From Cordylochernes scorpioides (taxonomy: Eukaryota > Arthropoda > Arachnida > Pseudoscorpiones > Chernetidae), in the NCBI GenBank assembly GCA_030710605.1, contig CP092873.1:447900-511899 (forward strand): a DNA stretch of 64,000 nucleotides, in the 5' to 3' direction. A model generated the notes under the pieces. The model ran no database searches and was not told the DNA's origin. It worked only from the letters and a program-made list of their open reading frames with translations. A program made the translations under genes and the position numbers. Positions 9,374 to 21,352 of the stretch are shown one piece after another (position 1 is the first letter of the stretch; each line of letters opens with the position of its first letter).

Positions 9374-10611
9374 TTACGGCTTCTCCCCTGTGTGGGTCCG
9401 TCTGTGCTGGACCAGGTGAGAGGACACGGCAGACCTGTAGTCGCACTTGTCACAGGTGTAGGGTTTCTCCCCCAAATGCAGCCGCTTGTGTCTGGACAGA
9501 GCGGAGGTGTCCCCTGTCCTGTAGTCGCACTTGTCACAGGTGTAGGGTTTCTCCCCCAAATGCATCCGCTTGTGTCTGGACAGAGAGGAGGTGTCCCCTG
9601 TCCTGTAGTCGCAGTAGGGGCAGGCGTAGGGTTTCTCCCCCATGTGGATCCGCTTGTGTATGGACAGAGTGGAGGTGTCCCCTGTCCTGTAGTCGCAGTA
9701 GGGGCAGGCGTAGGGTTTCTCCCCCATGTGGATCCGCTTGTGTATGGACAGAGTGGAGGTGTCCCCTGTCCTGTAGTCGCAGTAGGGGCAGGCGTAGGGT
9801 TTCTCCCCCATGTGGATCCGCTTGTGTATGGACAGAGTGGAGGTGTCCCCTGTCCTGTAGTCGCAGTAGGGGCAGGCGTAGGGTTTCTCCCCCATGTGGA
9901 TCCGCTTGTGTATGGACAGAGTGGAGGTGTCCCCTGTCCTGTAGTCGCAGTAGGGGCAGGCGTAGGGTTTCTCCCCCATGTGGATCCGCTTGTGTATGGA
10001 CAGAGTGGAGGTGTCCCCTGTCCTGTAGTCGCAGTAGGGGCAGGCGTAGGGTTTCTCCCCCATGTGGATCCGCTTGTGTATGGACAGAGTGGAGGTGTCC
10101 CCTGTCCTGTAGTCGCAGTAGGGGCAGGCGTAGGGTTTCTCCCCGTGTGGATCCGCTTGTGTCTGGACAGAGCGGAGGTGTCCCCTGTCCTGTAGTCGCA
10201 CTTGTCACAGCTGTAAGGTTTCTCCCCCACATGCAGCCGCTTGTGTCTGGACAGAGAGGAGGTGTTCCCTGTCCTGTAGTCGCAGTAGGGGCAGGCGTAG
10301 GGTTTCTCCCCCGTGTGGACCCGCTTGTGTTTGGACAGATCTGAGGAGACGGTAGTCTTGTAGTCGCACTTGTCACAGCTGTAAGGTTTCTCCCCCACAT
10401 GCAGCCGCTTGTGTCTGGACAGAGAGGAGGTGTTCCCTGTCCTGTAGTCGCAGTAGGGGCAGGCGTAGGGTTTCTCCCCCGTGTGGATCCGCTTGTGTTT
10501 GGACAGATCTGAGGAGACGGCAGTCTTGTAGTCACAGTCAGGGCAGGCAAATGGCTTCTCCCCCGTGTGAGTCCGCTTGTGTCTAGAGTAGTGGGAGCTG
10601 GCAGGACTCAC
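9374..10611 (-). pseudogene. C2H2 zinc-finger exon, ZNF2 (expanded, one frameshift)
   Basis: Begins like ZNF3 with a half finger and runs through five complete fingers. One C is then missing near 10142 (CTCCCCGTG for CTCCCCCGTG), shifting the frame. The continuing frame encodes nine more complete fingers, six of them identical in protein and DNA (see 9638-10141). It ends at TAA 9374-9376, with one further finger and a last partial one readable beyond stops. About 14 complete fingers in all. Known C2H2 arrays of this kind bind DNA; the target is not predictable here. A single-base deletion separates this from an open frame, so a sequencing or assembly error should be considered. As in the other copies, no ATG precedes the fingers. 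Confidence 0.8.
9638..10141 (-). repeat. Six identical 84-bp zinc-finger repeats
   Basis: The string TATGGACAGAGTGGAGG recurs at 9659, 9743, 9827, 9911, 9995 and 10079, exactly 84 bp apart, and I see no differences between units. Each encodes one finger (CDYRTGDTSTLSIHKRIHM) plus linker. ZNF1 has a single close relative of this finger, so the array expanded after duplication. Confidence 0.95.
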
Positions 10612-11039
10612 CTGGACTCATGCCTTCCAATTTTTGTGATCGATTTTTGATATAATTAAAAGCCACATAGAAGTCTTACATTTTGTACAATTGTTTAATA
10701 AAGCTTACAAAGTAATAAATATCTAGGTGATCATAGTGGTCAGAATTTTTATAAATATTTTCAAAGGAAGAAAATAGAGCAGCCATTTCTGTGGCATAGT
10801 GAGCGGCTGTCTACTGTGATATCAGGAATGTTCGACCTTCCGACCAGAACTCGTGATATTCTTTACGTGTTACACTATATATCTAGCCAGGTTTTCCCAC
10901 ATGTAAACTTCTGAAATGCCTCAGACTGCCATATTCAGCCAGAGATCCTCTCTGTGCACCCAACTCAGCTGGATCAAAGGTCACAGTGGTATTCCAGAAA
11001 GTAGCAGACAAAAAAGCCCCCGTCTTTAAAATTTTTCCA

Positions 11040-11510
11040 TAAGTGATAAGGTACAATTTGGATTATAGATTAGAAACACAAGGTAATAAGTCCAAAAGTT
11101 ACCTTGTGTTTATAAGTCCAAATCTAAATAAATAAATTGTGTGTGATGTTTCTGTAACAGCGTTGTTACCATCTTCAGACAAAAGTGCTAAATGAGAAAA
11201 TATATCCGAACATGTTTTAAATAGTTACTGTTATGGCACAATTTGGATTATAGATTATAAGGAATTATTTTCTTCAGCTCATAGGAAGAATAACTTCTTA
11301 GGTCCATTGAAGTCTATAAAAAATTATAAGGCACAATTTGGATTATAGATTCAGTACTTTTGTCTGAAGATGATAACAACGCTGTTACCGAAACGCCACA
11401 CACTATTTATTTATTTGGTCTTATTACTTTATGTTTAAATAGTTACTGTTATTTTATTCATTTGTATTTAGTCTTATTACCCTGTGTTTGTAATCCAAAT
11501 TGTACCTTTC
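11040..11510. repeat. Hammerhead-related foldback repeats, block D copy 2
   Basis: Same arrangement as 6462-6870: CTGAAGA, GGTAAC, GTTAC and GAAAC segments on the minus strand at about 11140-11190, and on the plus strand at about 11360-11405 with GAAACGCC. After 11410 it diverges from the block-U end seen at 6840, marking the other side of the recombination junction. Confidence 0.55.
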
Positions 11511-12109
11511 TCTCATCAAATAATTTAAAATAAAAACTACAATTCCTACAAGCAAACTTGAACTGGAAGACCTCCAGGAGAGGCCATAGGAATATCTAGG
11601 TTTAATTTAATGGAGGTTGAACCATCACCCTTGGAAACCCCTGCCCTACCTTGTCCTGTGGCTCAGAAGAATGGGCCTCTGGCTGGCTGTTGTCCTGGAC
11701 ACACCTCACATTTATTCTTTTGCCAAAGTTTCAGCAAATGGCCTGAATTCATTGGAAGTTGCCAACATTAGGAACAAAAGTGGTTGATGTAGATGTGTTC
11801 TTAGACAAAACAGCAAATGCTTTTTTAAAAATTATCTATGTAAAATAGTCAAACAGAAAAATGCAAATTAGAAAGAAATGGACAAAATAGAATGCGCTGT
11901 CAAACTTTTCTTAACAAATTAACTGGAATATCTCCACCAATCCTTGGCAGTAAGCTGTCTTGTCTGACATACAAGATAGGCGGCCATTAAAGGTGTTCAC
12001 ATACGTTCCAGATGTCAGGAGCCTCCTTCATCTTGGCCTGGCACACACATTCAGTGTCTCTTTATACAACTTTTGAATTACATCCCTGACTTTACAATTT
12101 AATAAAACT

Positions 12110-12420
12110 CCACCTTTGCCGGTCCCAAGCCCGGATGAAAAAGGAGGATGGGGAGCAGTAACAAGCTCATTAATAAACCTGGGCTCATCTGGCCCGGCTG
12201 ATAGTACCCTGTAAGGGCTCCTAATCCAGGGATACAGGATGAGCAGCGTTTGTACTTCATGTTAGTAGCGGCTGCACATGGCCCCTGTTCTTCATATCAG
12301 AGGTGGCCATTTATTTTAGAGCTAAGTCGGCCTGCCACTGAGTAATGCTCCCAGTCTTAATGACAAAGGCATTCTACTTTACCCAGTCATGATGGTTGTC
12401 AAATAGATAAGAAAGAAGAA
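12110..12420 (+). repeat. Possible LINE 5'-leader relic
   Basis: Contains GGTCCCAAGCCCGGATGAA followed by a GGAGGATGGGG stretch and further GC-richer sequence than its surroundings. I recognise this as a motif that recurs in arthropod non-LTR element leaders, but this is from memory and not verified. The same sequence is at about 51475-51790 in the right arm. No ORF. Confidence 0.3.
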
Positions 12421-12654
12421 GACAATTTAATAAACACAACAGGAATCCAGAGCTAGGTTTCTTTGCTTGTTTTATTTCTTCAGCTTTCAGTTCTAGTTCT
12501 ACTTCCAGTTCTCCTGTTGAAGGACATGTTGGCCAGAAAGCCAGAGAAATCAAAATAGTGAAGAAACTTGAACCCGGATTGCTTGTTGATTTTGTTAAGT
12601 TATAAAATTCTGTTTAGCTCAGGTTACAATAGTCGTCTTCTTCTTTCTTATCTC

Positions 12655-12930
12655 CACTCAATCACACTAAGCTTGAGATTTTTGATGGTGTCTGCCGGGG
12701 AAGAGTAGAGCTCATCAATGGATGAGTCAATACAGTCAATAATATGTCTTGGGGTTGCAGCTTGAAACTTAGTACATAGTGGGAAAACCCTGCAACCATT
12801 CTGAAAGTCTTTGTCCGTAGATGACCAGACTTAAGTCTGGAAATCAGTTGTTCTCCTGGGAGGACAGAACTGGTTACAATAGTTTCATGCCACAACCATG
12901 TTAATTCAACACACAACGATGCAACACTTG
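12655..12930 (-). pseudogene. Non-LTR retrotransposon C-terminal relic
   Basis: Reading leftward, one frame gives SRLKSGHLRTKTF and, after a one-base shift, a second gives FPLCTK and then DCIDSSIDELYSS. The order GHLR, then C..C-like residues, then a DCI helix resembles the region after RNase H in Jockey/R1-type LINE ORF2 proteins. A second copy with the same disruption lies at 52017-52285, so the frameshift predates the 17-kb duplication. Family assignment is tentative. Confidence 0.4.
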
Positions 12931-13844
12931 TGATAGTTCGACCATGTCCAGCCTATGAAATAACTAATTTGGCTGATTTTTTAATGAGTCTTGTTTAATT
13001 ACAAATTATTGATAAAACTACAATACGTTGGCATGCCGGACTCGGAAGTTAGCGTGCTTGCACCATACAAAAGTGTTACAATGCATCACATATCAGTGCC
13101 CAAATTGCACAATTTTTGTTTACTTTCTTGGGAAATTTTCCAATATAGGTTAAATTAGGTTAGTTTAACTACAAGAGAATTGGGCCAAATCCAAATAAAT
13201 TAATAGTGTGATGTTTCAGTAACAGTGACAAAAGTTACTTTGTACAGGTTAACACAAAATGCAATAAACTAGGGCCTAAAGTAATAGTAACTAAACAAAC
13301 AAAAGCGTACACTCAAAAGTACAACAACAACAAAAAAAAAACTTACAATTGGTTAAATAAAATAAAAAAACAGTACTTTATTGCTGCTTAGGTAGGGATC
13401 GGACCAGGTTACACAGGGAATGCGAAGAGATCACCAGACACGGATAAAAATACGAAGAGAACACTATAAGCGTCTCTACACAAAACTTTATACCACACTG
13501 ATCCCACGCATTCCCTTAAACCCCCTTTATATACAAACATGGCCACATTTGTCCAATGAGAAGGCGGGAGAGATTGGTTCACTATCAAACAACTTTTTCC
13601 CACTAAAATCTGAGATAAGATTAAAAATATGCAAATATTGGTCAATATAATTTGACAACAGTGTTGCTACCATCATTAGACAAAAGAATAAATTATTCAT
13701 GTGTCCGTGGTAACAACGCTGTTACCAAAATTCACAGATTTATTTGGTCTTGTAGCTATATTGTGCTTTCTCATAAGTTTGTTTAATTTAAAAAAAAAAA
13801 AGTATGTTACCTTGTGATTCTATAAAAAGGTATAACTAAAATGA

Positions 13845-13985
13845 TTTAATGATAAAGCACAAATTGGATTTTATATACAAGAAATTCAGACCTAATCCTA
13901 ATATTTAGCATTGTTACCGAAACGTCACATTATTAAATTATTTGGATTTGGTCTTATTTTCTTGTATCTATAATGGTTTAATGTC
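13845..13985. repeat. Hammerhead-related foldback repeat
   Basis: A diverged member: AAAGCACAAATTGGATTTTA on the left, then TTGTTACCGAAACGTCACA and TTTGGTCTTATTTTCTTGTA on the right. The homologous copy at 53205-53355 is longer, with a symmetric CATTTCGGTAAC/GTTACCGAAACGTC core. A truncated relative sits at 13190-13240. Confidence 0.5.
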
Positions 13986-14714
13986 AGGTTTAAAAAGTGG
14001 CATGTAAATTATACACAAAAATGTTTTTTTTTTCCATTGCTCAAAATACGAATTTAAAAAAAAAATTCAAAAATAAATAAAAATTTGTTAAAATATATTT
14101 TGCAGATAAAATACTAAATCTTGTTTACATCTGGGGCTACTCAGGAACTTTGTCTCAGATTTGGGCAAAAGAAATTTTGTTCCATTTTGGGAAGGAGTTG
14201 TTAGAGATCCCTAGTACAGGTGGTACAGGCCATGATAATCATGGTGGGTAGAAGTTGGTGCCTGCTTTTCCTGTAATTACACCCCACATCTTCACTCACT
14301 GGTAGGGTTGGACTTTTGCAAGAATCGGGGATCATTGGGTCATTTTACTATTTAGAAAAAAGTACCCAATGCGGATCCCGGGTCGTAGCAGAGAGATACT
14401 CAGCCTGAAGTGTAGAAACACATACAACTCTGGCCATACAAAAATTTCATTAGCTATAAATACTTTTATAAATTTTCAGAAATTTGCATAGTAAACAAGA
14501 ACATAAGGTAATATGGTCAAATCCAAATATTGTACCTAATCATTAACATGAACATTTAGGTATGTAAATGAAGGAGATCAATTTTATGAAACCATAGCTA
14601 GAATATAAGTGCATAAAAAGAGCCTTGTACATTTATTCATGATAGTGTATTTAAACTACCTTCTAGTTTCTATCATTGATTTTTTTGTTGTTCTTAAGAT
14701 TATCTTTAATCTCG

Positions 14715-15024
14715 GACTAGAATTACTTCAACTCTAGATAGAGAAAGTCATAATATCATCATCAAAAACATTCACTGCAGGATATGTGGAAATATGATAT
14801 CTGATGAAATCTCCCACTATATCACAGAATGCCAATATTTAGGTGAAGAAAGAGAAAAAACTCTTAAAAACACCTTCTGGAGATTTAACAACCCACTGCA
14901 GATGCTGAGAACTATTTCAGAAAAGAAAAATATAGCAATAGAACTCTATAATTTCTACAGATCAATTGTAAATAGGTTCATACACAAAAGAGGTAGTGAG
15001 GAAAGTTTTAGAACAGATGTGTAA
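14715..15024 (+). pseudogene. LINE ORF2 C-terminal relic with zinc-binding motif
   Basis: Encodes TRITSTLDRESHN, a CRICGNMISDEISHYITEC segment (C-x2-C...H-x4-C) and a helical tail to a stop at 15022-15024. The same C..C...H....C knuckle occurs in the better preserved LINE at 55304-56347 (CDLCKENMETELSHYIYEC). This motif sits near the C-terminus of several LINE reverse transcriptases. A copy with an extra frameshift is at 54121-54410. No RT domain remains upstream. Confidence 0.6.
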
Positions 15025-15417
15025 ATAAATTTATTTTCAAACAAAGGCTCACGTGCGCATTCCACATGTGAGAAAAAAATTACTGTATTATTTTGTTGTT
15101 GTATGGTGAATCCATACAGGGCAATGGGCCCTAATAAAAGCCTTTTGTTGTTGATTATCTTTAATCCGTAGAACTCCTGGGGTAGTTGGTGAGAACCTGG
15201 GTTGTCTCTCTGTACAATGTCTGGGTAGGTAAAATGGCGTCGTACAATCTCTGATTGGACAGGAATTATGACTAGAGAAATCGCCATGAAGCTGCAATCA
15301 AGGTACTGTTGTTTGGTGTCAGAGGAAAATTTCAAGAATTGTATTGGCTTGGTCCATCATCCCACAAGAAGCCATAAAAAATATTGCTGCTTGTATATGT
15401 GCCAGAGTCACCAAATA

Positions 15418-16693
15418 CAGTAAAACCCCGCTAATACGAACCCTGGATATAACGAACCTTCCCTTATAACGAACCCACGCCGATTCCCAATTCCATTCCA
15501 TTGAAAATACCATCGTTATAACGAACTTTGCAATTTTTAGAATAACGAACTACCCCTATAACGAACCTATTTTCGGTCCCAAAATAATGAAATCTATTTA
15601 AAATACTATGCTTATAACAAACTTAGAATTGTAATTTAAAAAAAAAATTAAAACAACAAAATTTTGAGCATGTTTCAGCTCGAGGATCGCGATTTCAAAA
15701 CAATAAATTTAGCGGCATTGTTTGTTTTGATTTTTGCTGTATGTTGAATAAATTTTAACACATTATACTTTTTATTAAATATAATATATTTGCATCCAAT
15801 AAATTTGAAATATAAAAATGCAAATGGCTTCCAAAATGAAGAAAACAAAGGCATTTTAAAAACAAAGCGTCATTTCTTAAAAAAAAGGCCATTTTCAGAA
15901 CTTTTCAAAGTGAAACAACACAGGCAAAATGTTAAGAAAATATTAAAATAAGAGAATATAAATTTAATATTATAAAAGATAAAATATAAAGCTATTAAAA
16001 ATAGTTACAAAGAGGAATCAACCTCAACTTTTGCCGCGATCGCGATCGTACGTTTTAGGGCTTAAAAAAAAAAAGTCCAAATAAACGGTCCCGTGATGAA
16101 ACAAAAATTATTTTTATGCCATTAACTATGGTGATTTTAAAGTCAGCAATGTTTTGCATGACAGGTTTAAAAAAAAAAACGAAATCTAGACCTAGAAGAA
16201 TATGTGGAAAAATGAAATGGAAGTAAAACCCTAACTTAATTTGAATGGTGCAATTCCTGAAGAATGCTTTGAAGCAACAGGATGTTAGAGCCATTTTTCC
16301 AAGTAAACATTGTATTATATAATGTGATAATGATGTTTTAAAATCATTTTATAACTTTGAATATATATTTAATAAAACTTTGCCTAGGATTTGTCTTGAT
16401 ATTTAAATTAGACATAGAGGTACATGTATGTTAATGATAAGAAGAACCTATCATCTAATGATTTCTATTGTTATTTAGTATTAATGTAAGGAAATTGGTC
16501 AATTAAGGGAATTAAAACAAAGTGACCACTATTAAGAGGTAGTCTCTTCCAGTGTGTATGGCTGTCCTTTAATTATACGGTCTAAAAATTTTGAAAAGTA
16601 AAAAAAATGGCCAAACCGTGGCTATAGTGAACCGTGGCTATAGTGAACCAAAAGCTCTGTCCCATTGGGGTTCACTATAGAGGGGTTTTACTG
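15418..16693. mobile_element. Tigger/pogo-like non-autonomous DNA transposon
   Basis: Ends CAGTAAAACCCC...GGGGTTTTACTG with TA duplications at 15416-15417 and 16694-16695. The homologous site in the right arm (54807-54808) is an empty TA, so the insertion is exactly 1276 bp. Both subterminal regions carry repeated short motifs: TATAACGAACC several times on the left, CTATAGTGAACC on the right. The interior is AT-rich with no transposase-like ORF. The CAGT-A-AACC terminus and TA target fit the pogo/Tigger branch of Tc1/mariner. Confidence 0.82.
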
Positions 16694-18379
16694 TATTGAT
16701 AAAAGCTGTGTATCACAAATTCACATCCTTTTTTTTTAATTTTAATCAATTATTTTTCATATCACCATTATAATAGCTCACCAATTTTCAGAAAATTTAC
16801 ATAAGTACTTCTAGGTGATGCAATTTTATTTGTGGCCAGTGTATATATCATTATTTCAGAAATTTAAATATACATGGCACAAACACAGGGCAATGAAAAA
16901 ATGATGATTTTTCATCTTTTCTCCTCCTTTCAACCAATATTTGTCTTTGGCAGCTGATATTTGATAAACACAGATGCTTAGTCATCATTTTCCTCACTTT
17001 TTCTTTACTTTTTTTTTTTTATAACAAAAGTTCATCATATAATTCCCAAGACCAATATTAAATGCATATCGTGAATAATTTGTTTGCTTGATGACTTTCT
17101 CTGGTCACCTTGTAGCATAATATAGATATGAAATGGGATTTTGTAGGTTTTTGTGCGTTATTTTTACCTTGGTGTGTTAATTAAAAAAAAAAATTGTTAA
17201 AAAAATTAAGTGAATTCGTCAATTTGTAAACCTAAACCCTTTGTAAAAATAATAGGATTTGGTGAATGCATGATAGTTTTTTAAAAAATCGGCTTTAAAA
17301 AAATGTTTTAATTTAAAACCAGGTTTAGTAAGCGCCAAAGTAAGAAATAGCACTTAGTATACCTTTAATTTGTTGTGTCACAAGAAATAAACTAAGAATA
17401 AATTTGGTCAAAATGATTTTTTTTTTGTCTTTGAAAAGTAATATTTATTTTACATGTAAAAATTCTAAAAAAAAAAAATTGGAAGTAGAATATTTCGCTA
17501 TTATCATAAAAAATATAAATTTATATATATATTAGAATGTTATAAAATATTTTCAAATTTTATTTTCAAATGAATATGTTTAGAGGTGAAATAATAGTTT
17601 TCATAATAAACAAATTTATTGCGATAGTTTTCAAAAAATATTTTATAATAATATATCACACAATTTTCTTATATTCAATTAGATGTGTAAGAAAAATTGA
17701 AATATCAACAGTGAATACTTTTCAACAACATCAAAAGTCGTCCTCATTATTGCACAAGGCAGTTGAATTTGGAAGCATATCTTTTATGTCAATTTGATCT
17801 CCAAAGATTTGTAAGAATGAATATAATTTAAATATTTTCCATATACAAATTTAAAAAAATATATATATGATGATAAATACTAGTTTCCTACATATAGGGA
17901 ATTCCAAAAATTAATAAAAAATATTGAATCACGTTCTACGAAAAAAGGTTTCTTTATTTTTCTTCAATAAAATTTAGTGTGAAGAATGTGATTCATTATT
18001 TTAATATGAAAAATATTTTAAAGTTTTTTCTTATGTATATTTTATGAAAAATATATTTCTGTAAAACAATTCTATCAGGTAACCAAATACAGCGTCCTTG
18101 TTGTCCTTTTGTCTTCCTTCAGCGACTTCCTATAAAAATGTAGCTAAGGCCTAATACTAATAAACACTAACTTTGAAATAATTTTCTGAGCCATCGCTGG
18201 ACTTAATAAATCGACACACCACAAGGCCATGCAGTGGCTGATGGGGTAGTCAGTGAGGAGGGTCGTCAGGTCAGTCTATAGACCCTTCTCTTTAATCAAC
18301 TCTTTGGACACCCTCTCCCTCAATGGATGTCAAATTTTCTCATGCATGGCTTGGTGTAGTCCCTCACACACACTTCCTG

Positions 18380-19270
18380 GACAGTGGTGAACTCCTGAAG
18401 CAGGTCTTATCTCTGTAGAGGCCACTCCTGCGGCCTCCACAAAGTCACCCACAGTACCTAATAGAAAGCTGGTGGACAATGATGAAGCTGCCTCGACAAG
18501 AAGAAGGGGACTTCGAGCATACTTCATTGTCAAACCAGCCCATCTCTTCACCTCCTTTTATTACTCCTAATTTTGTATTTAATTTATAATATTATAATAA
18601 ATTTCCTTTTTTTTTTAAATAAATAAGCACCTAATCTGTTTTAATATTTTCAAATAATATTCGTCAATTAAAATAATATTTTGAATAATAACTCTCAATT
18701 ATAATTTTTAATTTTCAAATTTTTTTATTTTTTTATTTGGAATGTTATAATTTTTTTTTACTCTGTTAAAATAATTTTTTGCGCATTTTTCGAGGAAGGC
18801 GATAAGAAAATTAAGATAGGGGGGAAGAGGGGGAATGGGGAGTCAGAGAGCTCCTCAGAAATTTGTGCAAAAATGTAGTTCTACAAGATTTTAGTGGAAG
18901 GAATTTTCCAGCCATCCATCTGAAGCACCAAACTAAGATAATTAACCTTTCATAATATATATATTTTTAAAACAGGTTATATTTATTGTACTACTGTCTT
19001 AATAAAGGCTTTGTGTTTGTTTGTGTGTATATTCGCCCAATTTGTTCTTATTTCCCGTTTTATTTATTTTTTTAATTTTTATCTTTGTGTGACCGTTTCA
19101 AGAGATAAATAAATATAATGTATTCTGATCCGCAACTTTTAGTTATCATTTTTTTTAACACCAGTGCGCGCAGGATATATGCAAATTATATTATTTTATA
19201 TAGCAGAATGTATATTTCGTGAACTCCCTGAGAACGAAAGAGCCTTCAAGCTTCTGAAGCGTCTGAAATC
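18380..19270. repeat. Third, partial copy of block U
   Basis: From about 18411 (GTAGAGGCCACTCCTG) to 19270 it follows 1994-2840, including CCTCCACAAAG, the CACCTCCTTTTAT stretch and GTGCGCGCAGGATATATG, with more divergence than U copies 1 and 3 show between them. A LINE 3' end (TGTCTTAATAAAGGCTTTGT) is inserted at about 18985-19025. Its position just right of block D suggests the array was once head-to-tail U-ZNF-D-U. The ORF here is not recognised. Confidence 0.65.
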
Positions 19271-19605
19271 AGCTCATCAATGACGCCTTCAACGTGGGCT
19301 GACCAATTCCAAATTAGGCCACGAAAATTTCATGGTAAAATAACACCCTACTACTTAAAATGTGTAACTTGTAAAATCCTGTCTGATGCACAAACTAATA
19401 GATAATGTGTGCTAGTTGGAGGCTACGGAAAATTCAGGAATGGAAAAGACCACGAGGCAGCCAACCACGTGGCGAAACGGATCTGTCATTCTTGAGGTAA
19501 GATTTGGTACATTTATGAAGGTGCTTTTTTTTTTTGTTTAGTGATTTATGATAGATTATTAAAATGTTAGATTAACGAGCTATTTTAAACTAAGCCAAAC
19601 AATAT

Positions 19606-19855
19606 TGTAGCGTAGAAATCAAGCCTTGAAATATCCTAAGATGTAAAATTTTTATTGATGACGTCACAGCGACGAGTCGACAATTATTAACAGGTCAGCC
19701 AAAAAACTATCTACAGCTAGGGAATCTTAAGCAAGCAAGCAAAGAAATATTTTAAAGATGATTTCACAAATACAGAGTAATATATATTTTTATAATCTGT
19801 TGAATATTTTCATTGAATAATATTAAATTAAATAATAAAATATTTCTTCGCCACA
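19606..19855 (-). repeat. 3' LTR of the gag-only element
   Basis: 250 bp, differs from the 5' LTR by only a handful of changes (for example near 19646-19650 and 19680), so insertion is comparatively recent. Contains AT-rich sequence that could hold a poly(A) signal. Confidence 0.85.
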
Positions 19856-20111
19856 TAGCCTCCTCCTATAAAGAGCATCGACCCGATGCTCAGCAGGAGA
19901 CTTACGTCGTCAGTCTCAATAACTACATAGTACTAGGGCCAGGAATATTTTCAGGTGACTGTGGTGGATGTCTTCTTTCAGTTGAGATATCTTCTTCGTG
20001 AGGGCTTGGCAGGTCTATATTTACGTCAATGTAGTTTTTTCTTATTTATACTGTGGTCGGCAAGTTAGGATTTCCTAACTTTGCGGCCTCACCTCCAATA
20101 TGGTCTATCAT

Positions 20112-21276
20112 CTAATTTTCATGGCGGGGCGACCAGCTAGATCTTCTAGCAGGTGAAAAATTTGGTCTGTTTCGACCGGTATATGGGGTAGGGCTTCGGT
20201 AGCGACTGAAATTTTTCCTCGATGATTCATCGTTGGGTTCCTGAGATTCGGTTTGAGAGTTGTAGAATTCCATTGCGTCTTGCTTTCTTCGGAAATATTC
20301 ATTTCTCCTCTCCTCATTGTGTCTCTTCCTGTCGCGGCAATAGCGGACGACGTGACCTGGGCGTCCGCAGTAGAAACAGATTGGCTTTCCCTCAGTTGTC
20401 CGCCATTCATTGGTGTCACATCTTCTTCCTTGCTTTCGGTAATGAGGTTCAGGATGCGGTCGTATCGTTTGGGCCTCGTATCTAGTATTTGATTCCGGCC
20501 TTGATGCTTGAGGGGGACTTATTGTAGGTTTTGGTCTAGGTGCCAAGGTCTTTACAATCTCTTCCCTCACTAAATCTTCAATGACAGCGATTTTAGGCTC
20601 CTCATGAGGAGAGTCCAATGCTTGCTGTATCTCTTCACGAAAAATTTTTCGGATCAGCGATGACAGATCTTCTCCGTCATCCTGGTCAAAGAGAGAGGCT
20701 ACATTTGGTAGGCGCTCGTACTTGGTTGGGGTAACTCGCCTACAACGGAGCGCTTCGACACGGCGACATTCTGTAATGAATTGCTCGGTGCTCTGTACAT
20801 CCCTCGGTAGGAGTGCTTGATAAAGCTCCTCAGCTATCCCCTTCATGAGGTGGGAGATTTTATCTTCCTCGCTCATTTGAAGATCAGCCTCTTTGCACAA
20901 GCACAAGACATCCTGGATGTAAAATTCGGTACTTTCGCCTTTTAATTGTGCCCGCGTTTTAAGTTTCTTCTCCGCTTGCAATTTTGAATTTTCTTTTTTT
21001 CCGAACACATTCTCTAATTGAGATGTGAATTCCTTCCAAGTCTGGATGCTTTCTTCGTTGTTCTCAAACCATTTGAGAGCAGTTCCAGACAGATAAAAAT
21101 AAACTTTAGTAAGACAAAGGGTTTCATCCCAATGGTTGTACTTTGCCACACGTGCATTACCCTTTCAACCATTTTTGGAGATCTTCTCCATCCTCCCCGG
21201 AGAAAATGGAAGGGTTCCTTGGCAAATGTTGAACAACGTAGTTGCTTACCTGAATACCTTCCTTCTTTACATTCAT
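20112..21276 (-). pseudogene. gag of the short LTR retrotransposon (one frameshift)
   Basis: An ATG at 21276-21274 opens a frame containing VVQHLPRNPSIFSGEDGED and LQKWLKG. A one-base shift near 21165 moves to the main 345-codon frame (NARVAKYNHWDET...). This frame shows a capsid-like helical region (LSGTALKWFENN, WKEFTSQLENVF) and a CCHC knuckle CFYCGRPGHVVRYC (C-x2-C-x4-H-x4-C), then an Arg/Ser-rich tail. The knuckle plus flanking WRTTEGKPI is typical of gypsy-class Gag proteins of arthropods, particularly arachnids (recalled, not searched). Gag would package element RNA; with the frameshift this copy probably makes none. Confidence 0.8.
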
Positions 21277-21352
21277 AGAAGTTTCTTCTGGTTCAACAGA
21301 ATCAATTTTTCTTTTATTTCTTAATGGGTATCAGTCTAGTCTCTCCACCAGT

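Larger units (their letters stand above)
10612..18035. repeat. Segmental duplication block D, copy 2 (left arm)
   Basis: Collinear in direct orientation with about 49959-58415, interrupted by the Tigger-like element here and by LINE, hammerhead-bearing and RTE-like insertions there. Contains LINE relics at 12655-12930 and 14715-15024 and hammerhead-related foldbacks. No intact host gene is seen. The rest is AT-rich intergenic sequence with short A or T runs; 16740-18035 shows nothing recognisable. Confidence 0.85.

Noticed and set aside
16055..16294. Minus-strand ORF in the Tigger-like element as a transposase remnant
   Set aside because: 79 codons of hydrophobic, AT-driven sequence without DDE or helix-turn-helix motifs.
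18330..18551. Minus-strand ORF with SLSTSFLLGTVGDFVEAAG, also in block U copies
   Set aside because: The frame is broken differently in the three copies, there is no recognisable domain, and it is short. Could be an exon relic, but I cannot support it.
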